Positions 33,214-39,464 of a stretch of 39,464 nt of DNA are shown piece after piece. The notes beneath the pieces are model-generated. The model saw only the letters and a program-made list of their open reading frames with translations. It was not told where the DNA came from and searched no databases. Location of the stretch: positions 1 to 39,464 of the forward strand of contig NZ_APML01000072.1 of the NCBI RefSeq assembly GCF_000359605.1. Direction: 5' to 3'. Position numbers and translations under genes: made by a program. This DNA comes from Gracilibacillus halophilus YIM-C55.5. GTDB lineage: Bacteria > Bacillota > Bacilli > Bacillales > Amphibacillaceae. The number at the start of each line of letters is the position of its first letter. The first letter of the stretch is position 1.

Positions 33214-33967
33214 TGATTTTATCTCCTTCGCTGCTCGAATTCGATAGGTTGGCATACGCTGATTCCAAACTTGAGGTGTGTGTGTCTCGTAAAATGTCCG
33301 AAATAAAACCATCTTTACATACGGTGCCATCTTTAATCAAACAGACTTGATCACAAACATTTTCCGCAAAGCTTAAGTGATGCGTAGAAACTAAAACGGA
33401 CACTCCTTTTGCCTTCAAATGTAGCAATAAATCTCTCAATAAAATCATCATATCCGGGTCTAATCCGTTTGTAGGTTCATCAATAATCAATAGTTTGGGT
33501 TGATGAAGCACTGAAGCAATGAATTGAACTTTTTTTCGCATGCCATGTGAATAAGATCCGAGTAGAAATTTTCGGTGTTCCCATAAATGAAAGATTGTTA
33601 ACCATTCTTTGATTCGATCGTTAAGAGTGTTTTTAGGAATATTTCGAATGGACCCGATAAACTGCAAAAACTCAAGACACGTCAAATCATCCAATAGTTC
33701 ATCGGCATCAGGTACAATCCCCATGTGACTTCGAATGCGTAGCGAATGATGAATGACGTCGCTACCATTCACATAAATAGCTCCTCGATCCGGTTTCATT
33801 AACCCTGTTAGCATCTGAATCGTCGTTGTTTTGCCGGCGCCATTAGGTCCTAAAAGCCCATAAATTTGACCATAGCTGATTTGAAAGCTTACGTCCTTTA
33901 TGACTGTTTTTTTATGAAATTGTTTATGTACATGTGATAATTCAACAATTGCAGGTCGCTCATTCAT
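33191..33967 (-). CDS. ABC ATPase of the peptide operon
   Basis: 258 residues from the ATG at 33967 (AGGTGATG upstream). Walker A GPNGAGKTTT, signature YSHGMRKKVQFI (SHGM in place of the common SGGQ, as in many drug/peptide exporters), Walker B LLIIDEPTNGLDPD and switch His in VLVSTHHLSFAE. It resembles BcrA/YxlF-type exporters. It lies about 100 bases downstream of the peptide gene and overlaps the permease. Confidence 0.92.
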   Translation of the reverse strand: MNERPAIVELSHVHKQFHKKTVIKDVSFQISYGQIYGLLGPNGAGKTTTIQMLTGLMKPDRGAIYVNGSDVIHHSLRIRSHMGIVPDADELLDDLTCLEFLQFIGSIRNIPKNTLNDRIKEWLTIFHLWEHRKFLLGSYSHGMRKKVQFIASVLHQPKLLIIDEPTNGLDPDMMILLRDLLLHLKAKGVSVLVSTHHLSFAENVCDQVCLIKDGTVCKDGFISDILRDTHTSSLESAYANLSNSSSEGDKINDLLTNW

Positions 33968-34012
33968 GATCATCACCTAACCTACTGATAAGATAGCGTG
34001 AAACTTAATAAA

Positions 34013-34319
34013 AAAACTCTCTGCCCGATTTGATTAATGATTGTGAAGATTATTTAATTTACTTGTTTAGTTTGTACAACCAATTTTCCAAGTGAGTGGA
34101 TTTAACTTAAATGCAGCTTCTAAATTCATTCCTTTATTAATACAATACGCCGAAAGTCCGATGACACCGATAAGGGCGACAGCAACAATAAACCAAACAA
34201 CCCCATTGTCTTCAACCGTATCTTCTGTAAAATTCACTTCAGGTGTAGCATAGGGAATACTAGACATTGTTCTTTCCATTATGATTCAACTCCTTTTAAA
34301 AAAATGGGCAGAGAGTTTT
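34013..34319. repeat. Perfect 14-bp inverted repeats flanking the peptide gene
   Basis: AAAACTCTCTGCCC (34013-34026) and its exact complement GGGCAGAGAGTTTT (34306-34319) lie 41 bases after and 26 bases before the 70-residue peptide gene. In the minus-strand RNA the downstream copy is followed by more Ts and looks like the 3' half of a terminator whose partner is in the 5' leader. A small mobile element (MITE-like) is the alternative; I see no target duplication. Confidence 0.85.
34067..34279 (-). CDS. Candidate peptide precursor with one membrane helix
   Basis: 70 residues: a hydrophilic acidic N-terminal region (1-26, with EVNFTEDTVEDNG), a hydrophobic helix (27-47, VVWFIVAVALIGVIGLSAYC), and a short mildly basic, amphipathic C-terminus (NKGMNLEAAFKLNPLTWKIG, then Cys68). 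Cys46 and Cys68 are the only cysteines. The ATG follows AAAGGAG. As the first, small gene before an ABC exporter and an RRE-M50 protease, it is the likely substrate. Cutting within or near the helix would release a C-terminal peptide of about 20-25 residues. I do not recognise a described bacteriocin or pheromone family. Confidence 0.65.
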   Translation of the reverse strand: MERTMSSIPYATPEVNFTEDTVEDNGVVWFIVAVALIGVIGLSAYCINKGMNLEAAFKLNPLTWKIGCTN

Positions 34320-34358
34320 ACACACAAAAAAACTTGCATTAACAAAAAATAGGAAGTC

Positions 34359-34388
34359 ATTATAGATTGGGTAATAATTCATGGTGAA
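34359..34388 (-). promoter_or_regulatory. Promoter of the peptide operon
   Basis: Minus strand TTCACC (34383-34388), 18-bp spacer, perfect TATAAT (34359-34364), giving a leader of about 70 bases that contains one 14-bp inverted repeat. Between 34389 and 34615 I see no gene. Confidence 0.55.
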
Positions 34389-34615
34389 GTTGATGAGGAT
34401 AGATGTAGATGAATATCTATGAAGATAACTCTTACTATAGAAGAGAGTAACAACTTTCTCCAATACTAGCAATAGCCTTTTCTTAAATTTAACAATGATT
34501 TAATAGAATTAAACTATTATAAAAAAAGTAATGAATGGAAGAATTTCTGTTAGTTTCTCCCTAGTGGATGCAGTTATTTTTACCTTTCATTTTGCATTAT
34601 ATATTATATTTAATG

Positions 34616-34655
34616 ACAGATATATATTGCATTTATCTGTAAATTCGTTTATTAT
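34616..34655 (+). promoter_or_regulatory. Promoter and inverted repeat of the HTH/ABC operon
   Basis: TTGCAT (34627-34632), 17-bp spacer, TATTAT (34650-34655). The inverted repeat ACAGATA-11 bp-TATCTGT (34616-34640) encloses the -35 box and is a candidate operator for the operon's own HTH protein. Confidence 0.6.
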
Positions 34656-34688
34656 AAGTAAGAACACAAAAGTTGGAGGGAAAACAAC

Positions 34689-35225
34689 ATGTTATTTCGC
34701 AAATACAACATAAAAGACGAGCACATCATCCATAGCGAAAATAAAATTTACCGAGAAATGTATTATCTTGTGCTACTCATTTGTTACGTATCCATTATCA
34801 TGAAAGCTTATTTACATGGATTTCAGATTGAACAAGTATATACCGAATTAACAATATTATTTTCCTTGGGAATTTACTTTGCATATCGATCAGCGAGACT
34901 TGGGATTTTTTCAGGCAAGGTAGAATTGCATAATCAAAAGAGCAAATTCACAATGGAAAGAAAACAGATACTAATTGGCTTAATTATTGGTCTACTACTT
35001 GCAGCATCTATCGCGATAAGAAGTGCTATTTTATATAGTGATGGGGGTGGAAATACAATATATGTTTTTATCATTGTCTTTATCGGTTCCATCATGATCT
35101 ATGTACCTTTTTTCCTAATGTTCATCTTGATTAGTTACAACATTATGAAAAGAAAAAGTGACAAGGTAATAGCTAAACAACTTCAAGAATCCGATGAAGA
35201 TGGTGATACACATGAAAAATATTAA
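34689..35225 (+). CDS. Four-helix membrane protein heading an HTH/ABC operon
   Basis: 178 residues. A polar N-terminus (YNIKDEHIIHSENKIYREMY) is followed by two helices, a charged loop (HNQKSKFTMERKQ) and two more helices, then an acidic tail. It resembles membrane proteins annotated DUF6773 that accompany small HTH regulators; this is from memory. The ATG follows TTGGAGGG. The HTH gene overlaps its 3' end by 14 bases. Confidence 0.75.
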   Translation: MLFRKYNIKDEHIIHSENKIYREMYYLVLLICYVSIIMKAYLHGFQIEQVYTELTILFSLGIYFAYRSARLGIFSGKVELHNQKSKFTMERKQILIGLIIGLLLAASIAIRSAILYSDGGGNTIYVFIIVFIGSIMIYVPFFLMFILISYNIMKRKSDKVIAKQLQESDEDGDTHEKY

Positions 35226-35412
35226 ACTGAAAATGGCCAGAGCAGAACATGATCTTTCTCAACAGGAATTAGCTGAACGTGTCGGTGTTTCCCGACAGAC
35301 AATTGGATTGATTGAATTAGGAAAATACAATCCAACATTAAATTTGTGTAAAGCCATTTGTAAAGCTTTATCCAAAACGTTAGATGACTTGTTTTGGGAT
35401 GAAGATGAATAG
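35212..35412 (+). CDS. Small Cro/CI-type HTH regulator (YozG-like)
   Basis: 66 residues, an XRE helix-turn-helix (HDLSQQELAERVGVSRQTIG) followed by ELGKYNPTLNLCKAICKAL and an acidic end, DDLFWDEDE. It overlaps the membrane-protein gene upstream and is 18 bases from the ABC ATPase gene, so all four genes form one operon. It probably acts at the repeat 34616-34640. Similar in length and motif to the regulator at 15113-15325. Confidence 0.88.
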   Translation: MKNIKLKMARAEHDLSQQELAERVGVSRQTIGLIELGKYNPTLNLCKAICKALSKTLDDLFWDEDE

Positions 35413-35430
35413 AAAGGAGAGTGCTATACC

Positions 35431-36351
35431 ATGGGAGCAGTGTTATCCCTCAAGAACGTCGATAAAAAAATCGGCAAAGCACAGATTATTCAAGACGTAT
35501 CATTTGATGTTTATCCAGGTGAGATTTTCGGGTTTCTCGGTCCAAATGGTGCTGGTAAAACAACTACAATTCGTATGATTGTCGGTTTAACAAAAATGAC
35601 AGCCGGAGATATCACCGTTAATGGGCATAGTATTGCCACTGACTACAAACGAGCTATCGAACAAATCGGAACAATCGTAGAAAACCCTGAATTGTATCCA
35701 TATTTAACAGCTGAAAAAAACCTTATTCATTTCGGCCGTATGAGCAAAAACGTCACGAAGAAAGATATTAATGATCGCCTAAAACTAGTCAACCTCGATT
35801 ACGCCAAAGATCAAAAAGTAAAAACATTTTCCTTGGGAATGAAACAGCGACTTGGCATTGCTCAAGCGATGCTTCATCGTCCGAAACTGTTAATTTTAGA
35901 TGAACCTACAAATGGTTTGGATCCCGCTGGCATCAGAGAAATACGGACATTTCTCAGAAAAGTTGCTAAAGAAGAAAATGTTGCGATCTTGATTTCGAGT
36001 CATCTGCTATCAGAAATCGAGCATATCTGTGACCGATTTGCGATTATTCAAGAAGGGAATATCACCCAAATCGAGAGTGTTTCAAACGAATCCGATTTAA
36101 AGCAGGGCGTCCACTCCTATTATATCGAAACAGACAATCCAACTAGAGCCCAAAAATTGATTGAAACCACATTTCCTAATCTAACGATTACACAGCAGGA
36201 ACAGTTCATCCAACTGATGTTGACAAAAGAAGAAGCGGGTAATATCGTCACACTTTTAACAAGCAATGACGTTGTAGTATATCAAGTTGTTTTGGAAAAA
36301 CAATCACTGGAAGAACGATTTTTTGAAGCGACAAGCGGGGGGTTAGTGTAA
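35431..36351 (+). CDS. BcrA-like ABC ATPase
   Basis: 306 residues. Walker A GPNGAGKTTT, signature FSLGMKQRLGIAQAM, Walker B LLILDEPTNGLDPAG, and SSHLLSEIEHICDRF. A C-terminal extension of about 85 residues is usual for bacitracin/lantibiotic-resistance ATPases. The ATG follows GAAAGGAGAG and the gene overlaps the permease as TAATG. Likely role: export of, or protection from, a membrane-active peptide. Confidence 0.94.
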   Translation: MGAVLSLKNVDKKIGKAQIIQDVSFDVYPGEIFGFLGPNGAGKTTTIRMIVGLTKMTAGDITVNGHSIATDYKRAIEQIGTIVENPELYPYLTAEKNLIHFGRMSKNVTKKDINDRLKLVNLDYAKDQKVKTFSLGMKQRLGIAQAMLHRPKLLILDEPTNGLDPAGIREIRTFLRKVAKEENVAILISSHLLSEIEHICDRFAIIQEGNITQIESVSNESDLKQGVHSYYIETDNPTRAQKLIETTFPNLTITQQEQFIQLMLTKEEAGNIVTLLTSNDVVVYQVVLEKQSLEERFFEATSGGLV

Positions 36352-37301
36352 TGTTTTGGTCATTGATTCGAAATGAGTGGATGAAGGTATTCAACCGAAC
36401 AAGTACTTATGTGATGATCGGCTTATTGATTGTCGGCGTACTCATTACTGCTATCTACACATTTTATCAACAGAAAGATCAACAGTTGCCTAGTGAAGAA
36501 GAATGGCGAAGTGAGTTAATGCAACAAAATGAAGAATATCTTGAACAGGAAAAAACAACAATAAATCGATATATAAAAAGTCATGCAATCAATCAACAGG
36601 CCATTAACGAGTACAGACTTGAACACAACATTTCCCCCTATGACAAAGAAAATGTATGGAGTTATATGGAATCGAATACAAGTTTAACCCAAATGATCGG
36701 TGTATTCGTAATATTGATTGGTGCATCCATCGTCTCACTCGAATTCAAGCAAGGGACAGCCAAGTTATTACTCGTACGATCTGCTTCCAGACTTCAAATT
36801 CTGTTTGCAAAATTCGCTACGGTCATTCTATTCGGCCTCTTTCTGCTGGTCATATTATTTATGAGTTCGATCATCATTGGTGGGAGTTTATTTGGTTTTG
36901 ACGCATCTTCTACCCATATATCTGCCAGTAATGGTGAGGTTTTCGAATGGTCACGCACACTATATGTCGGAGTGGATTATCTTTCCAACAGTATAACTGT
37001 ATTCATGCTATCCGCGTTTGCTTTTATGATCTCAACCATGTTTCGAAGTGACTCCATCGCCATCGCTATTTCCATCATGCTTTTATTTATCGGTACGATG
37101 GCAACGAATATACTAGGCCTTATAACCGATTGGGCAAGGTTTTCTCTTTTTGCAAACACAGATTTAACTGTATATTTTTCTGGTGGGCCTATGGTTGAAG
37201 ATATGACATTCTCATTTTCAATTGTGATGCTGATTCTCTATTTATCCTTGTTTTTGACTTTGGCAGGTGTCTTCTTTAAAAAAAGAGATGTAAGTATTTG
37301 A
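36351..37301 (+). CDS. ABC-2-type permease partner (BcrB-like)
   Basis: 316 residues. An N-terminal cytoplasmic segment IRNEWMKVFNRTSTYVMIG and first helix, an extracytoplasmic charged domain (about 40-100), then five helices in the pattern of ABC2-family permeases with EFKQGTAKLLLVRSASR between helices 2 and 3. It is coupled to the ATPase gene by a TAATG overlap and forms the membrane half of the exporter. Confidence 0.92.
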   Translation: MFWSLIRNEWMKVFNRTSTYVMIGLLIVGVLITAIYTFYQQKDQQLPSEEEWRSELMQQNEEYLEQEKTTINRYIKSHAINQQAINEYRLEHNISPYDKENVWSYMESNTSLTQMIGVFVILIGASIVSLEFKQGTAKLLLVRSASRLQILFAKFATVILFGLFLLVILFMSSIIIGGSLFGFDASSTHISASNGEVFEWSRTLYVGVDYLSNSITVFMLSAFAFMISTMFRSDSIAIAISIMLLFIGTMATNILGLITDWARFSLFANTDLTVYFSGGPMVEDMTFSFSIVMLILYLSLFLTLAGVFFKKRDVSI

Positions 37302-37330
37302 GTTTTTCTGGTAATCTTTCGTATTAGCTA

Positions 37331-37366
37331 AAAAGGCGCTTTCGCATATATACGAAAACGCCCTTT
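37331..37366 (+). terminator. Terminator of the HTH/ABC operon
   Basis: AAAAGGCGCTTTCG and CGAAAACGCCCTTT form a stem of 14 positions with two mismatches and loop CATATATA, followed by CTAATCC. The remainder of 37302-37591 shows no gene. Confidence 0.65.
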
Positions 37367-37591
37367 CTAATCCAATTTAAGAAATTACGTGATATAATCG
37401 TGACATATAACGTATGGTTCTAAAAGTGCGTTAAATCAAGGGCTTCATAATCTATGGCTGTAACATCTTTAATAATAAATCAATCAATTATTAAAACCCC
37501 AAAATTCTAAAAAAGGTTCTTTTACAAAAATATTCTATGATATGATTAAATTACCATTTTTCATTATCTGTCAATAATAAAAATATAGGGG

Positions 37592-37819
37592 ATGGTTTTT
37601 ATAAAAAAAATAAATGCTACTGCTAGTATACTATCTTTAATTTATTGTTTAGTTGCATATGTAATTGTGCATTCTTATATGTCTTCCGCAGACAGTCCAA
37701 TAGTGTGGATAGCTAGTATAATTCCTGGTGGAGTAGTGGTTATTCAAATTATATTTGTTTATGTAATTAAGAAAGACTATTTGCGAAGTATTATTAACAG
37801 GGGTAGTAGAAAAGAATGA
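37592..37819 (+). CDS. Small two-helix membrane protein
   Basis: 75 residues with helices ATASILSLIYCLVAYVIV and IVWIASIIPGGVVVIQIIFV and a basic tail, KDYLRSIINRGSRKE. No family recognised. AGGGG lies immediately before the ATG, too close for ideal initiation, so the start is uncertain. The opposite strand is also open but only as an extension of a truncated gene. Confidence 0.5.
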   Translation: MVFIKKINATASILSLIYCLVAYVIVHSYMSSADSPIVWIASIIPGGVVVIQIIFVYVIKKDYLRSIINRGSRKE

Positions 37820-37845
37820 AATTTGGTAACTATACTTTAAAAGGA

Positions 37846-38173
37846 GCATACCTTCGTAATAATTATATTGAATCTTCTCTGTAAATGTCACGGAATAACC
37901 CTCAACATTCTGTTTACCGTAATACGTTTCTTTCCACCACGCTTTATCAGCTGTAACACTCACATAAAAAGTCGCAGCAGCAATAATTACACCTCCTGCT
38001 ATACCTGTAAATGAAGCTAATACACCAGCAACAAAACTAACAGTAGCTATTTGAAGATTTGTTGAATTCCTTACAGTCCTGTCATAGGTGAAGCCATTCA
38101 CTACACCTGATGGAGGTCCGGATAAAATAGAAATATTTCCAGTTTTAGATTCATTAATTTCCTTATTTAATTG
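37846..38173 (-). pseudogene. Truncated secreted-protein gene fragment
   Basis: A minus-strand frame opens after a stop at 38174-38176 with no start codon. It reads through SILSGPPSGVVNGFTYDRTV and a Gly/Ala-rich hydrophobic stretch (VSFVAGVLASFTGIAGGVI) to WWKETYYGKQNVEGYSVTFT. Past about 37850 the translation becomes the antisense of the 75-residue membrane-protein gene. The fragment looks like the C-terminal half of a small secreted protein lacking its signal peptide and end. Confidence 0.5.
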
Positions 38174-38279
38174 CTATCGCTACAAAATGCTAACATTTTG
38201 CTAACGCATTGGAGTAACTATATCTTTTTATATAGTTAAAGACGCTTTATTTATTACTTCGTGTGGTTACAAAAATAAC

Positions 38280-38537
38280 TTACATATAATGTGTGACACC
38301 ATACATATATAATAAGTCCAATATTAACAAGGCTCCTAGACCTAAAACTATATAGGATAATATTTTTGTTTTTTTTGAAATAATCCCATATAACCCTATT
38401 CCAACACTTGCTAAAGATACGCCATACCAAACTATATAAAATTGCAACTTCGTTAAATGGTCATGCATGAAATTAGTAGAATATAAAGAAATCAAGGCTA
38501 TAATCATGCACATCGCAACAATATTAAGGCGTCTCAT
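38280..38537 (-). CDS. Small membrane protein
   Basis: 85 residues with three hydrophobic segments (IVAMCMIIALISLYS, FYIVWYGVSLASVGIGLYGI and ILSYIVLGLGALLILDLLYM). The ATG follows AAAAAAGGAGTATAAC at slightly long spacing. No family recognised; it stands alone among gene fragments. Confidence 0.6.
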   Translation of the reverse strand: MRRLNIVAMCMIIALISLYSTNFMHDHLTKLQFYIVWYGVSLASVGIGLYGIISKKTKILSYIVLGLGALLILDLLYMYGVTHYM

Positions 38538-38589
38538 AAATTTGTTATACTCCTTTTTTTACAAATTATTACACTATAAGGTTAACATA

Positions 38590-38961
38590 TTGATATCTGG
38601 ATCTCGTTTACTTATAAAAGATAAGACCAATAATATCTTTGTTTGGATGAAATTTCTAGTAATTATCTTAGTTGGACATATTTTAATTGACTTTCTTGGA
38701 AATGGGGTCCGCTTGGTCCGCTTCTTTTATCCATTTATGAAAGAAGCGTTTCTGTTTCATATCATTAACAAATTCAACGTTCTTTTTATATTATTTTTGC
38801 TTGTATCTCTTTTTATTACTTTGTTCAACTCTAAAAAAAGACGATGGGGTAGTATATTCTTATTAATAATTTTTATATATTTCGGCGCTTTAACAGCATC
38901 GAAGTTACAACTAGAATATAGTTTGCAGGAAAAATACAATAACGAGATATTACTTTATTAA
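38590..38961 (+). CDS. Small membrane protein, unrecognised
   Basis: 123 residues from TTG 38590, 8 bases behind TAAGG; an earlier in-frame ATG lies antisense to the neighbouring gene and is unlikely. Helices are FLVIILVGHILIDFLGNG, FNVLFILFLLVSLFITLF and WGSIFLLIIFIYFGALTA, with a charged tail. Function unknown. The start is uncertain; ATG 38648 is an alternative. Confidence 0.5.
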   Translation: MISGSRLLIKDKTNNIFVWMKFLVIILVGHILIDFLGNGVRLVRFFYPFMKEAFLFHIINKFNVLFILFLLVSLFITLFNSKKRRWGSIFLLIIFIYFGALTASKLQLEYSLQEKYNNEILLY

Positions 38962-39000
38962 TGACGTACCCAGCAAATATATTAGAATGGGAATATCAAG

Positions 39001-39300
39001 TTAGAACCGAACAGGTAATAGAAACTGGTGTTCCTCTATGTATAATGAAAATATTAATATAAAAACAGAAAAGTAGTTCGCATAGCAAAACGTAATGCCC
39101 GACCCATTTATTGTAATAAAGCTTTCATCAATACTCATGACTTCAATGGCTTCTAGAGGAAACAAGGTTGTCATTCTTTTTGTTATCTCTCCGCTGAAAC
39201 ATTTATATAGTATTGCATACGGGCTTTGGCGATCACGATATTAGGATCGTTTGGCAATTCAAAAAAGCGACTAACATTGCTAATCCCATATCTTATCTTC
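39001..39300 (-). pseudogene. Degenerate coding remnant in two frames
   Basis: One minus-strand frame reads SRFFELPNDPNIVIAKARMQ and stops at 39183. The next frame, open across that stop, reads TTLFPLEAIEVMSIDESFIT and ends at 39001. Both look protein-like, suggesting one gene broken by a frameshift near 39190. I cannot name the family. A 57-codon frame from ATG 39174 could still be expressed. Confidence 0.3.
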
Positions 39301-39368
39301 AATAAAAGTTTTTATCTTTTTTAAGGTAAGCAAATTCAGTCAAATCCGTTTTTATTTTTCCCAACTCA

Positions 39369-39464
39369 ATGGTTAGAGAACATGGAGATACCTAGAAATT
39401 ATTATGGACAGACTAGGTCATTCTGATGATCAAACAACCAAAAATATATATTTACATGTAACAA
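39369..39464 (+). pseudogene. Fragment of a tyrosine recombinase/integrase C-terminus
   Basis: From ATG 39369 one frame gives MVREHGDT and stops. The next frame continues LEIIMDRLGHSDDQTTKNIY and LHVT to the window edge. This matches the C-terminal box of phage- or transposon-type integrases around the catalytic tyrosine (RLGHS..TT..IY.HV). One base appears lost near 39391. Upstream catalytic Arg and HxxR boxes are not visible, so it is a remnant, although the gene may continue past the window. Confidence 0.65.

Noticed and set aside
34440..34465. CTCTT...AAGAG hairpin in the gap upstream of the peptide operon
   Set aside because: The stem is only about 5 bp with no T-run, too weak to call.
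34531..34713. A 60-codon plus-strand frame in the regulatory gap before the HTH/ABC operon
   Set aside because: It covers the predicted promoter and overlaps the start of the next gene, and has no ribosome site.
37649..37845. The C-terminal half of the 150-codon minus-strand frame ending at 37649
   Set aside because: It is the mirror of the 75-residue membrane-protein gene, and the protein-like part stops near 37850.
38467..38589. The N-terminal extension of the 38590-38961 membrane protein from ATG 38467
   Set aside because: This part is antisense to the 38280-38537 gene's start and lacks a ribosome site, whereas TTG 38590 has one.

Overview
This window is low-GC DNA that looks like the chromosome of a halotolerant Bacillaceae bacterium, in the range of Gracilibacillus, Virgibacillus, Oceanobacillus or Halobacillus. 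The assignment rests on protein resemblance: close counterparts of Bacillus subtilis Ung, GbsR, GbsA and OpuC, strong AGGAGG ribosome sites, and SigA-type promoters. The amount of choline and betaine machinery suits a salt-exposed habitat. I ran no database search, so family names come from motifs and recall.

Left part (1-6300). A minus-strand rbsK-ung-small protein group comes first; the last gene needs a +1 frameshift at a CTTTGAC site. Next are a divergent HxlR regulator/YceI pair with a clear promoter and palindromic operator, and a minus-strand LacI regulator followed by a frameshifted MFS transporter. A SnoaL-like protein follows.

Middle (6300-21800). A very large cell-wall-anchored PL10 pectate lyase is followed by an osmoprotection block. 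That block holds a choline symporter resembling animal CHT1, the regulator GbsR, and betaine aldehyde dehydrogenase GbsA without the usual GbsB. It continues with a small HTH/membrane-protein operon, a CocE-type hydrolase, and a complete opuCA-CB-CC-CD ABC importer. A TetR regulator lies upstream of opuCA, and its palindromes recur in front of opuCA. Choline would be imported by the symporter or OpuC and oxidised, the last step by GbsA, to glycine betaine.

Second middle part (21900-30500). A LysE-type exporter is followed by an exact 21-bp-period tandem repeat and an amino-acid permease whose last helix is out of frame. Then come a manganese catalase with a DUF2512 membrane protein, an EamA transporter, a Fur-box-controlled ferredoxin-NADP reductase, and a DUF4212/VC_2705-type solute symporter operon with a cre site.

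Right part (30500-37300). This is the most novel stretch. One minus-strand operon encodes a 70-residue transmembrane peptide, an ABC ATPase, a large permease, a PqqD-like/M50 membrane protease fusion and a small membrane protein. Perfect 14-bp inverted repeats flank the peptide gene. It reads as a RiPP-like or intramembrane-proteolysis peptide system with no obvious modification enzyme. Divergently oriented beside it is a membrane protein, HTH regulator and BcrAB-like ABC exporter, possibly for self-protection.

Right edge (37300-39464). Small membrane proteins, a truncated secreted-protein gene, degenerate reading frames and the broken end of a tyrosine recombinase indicate an old mobile-element scar.
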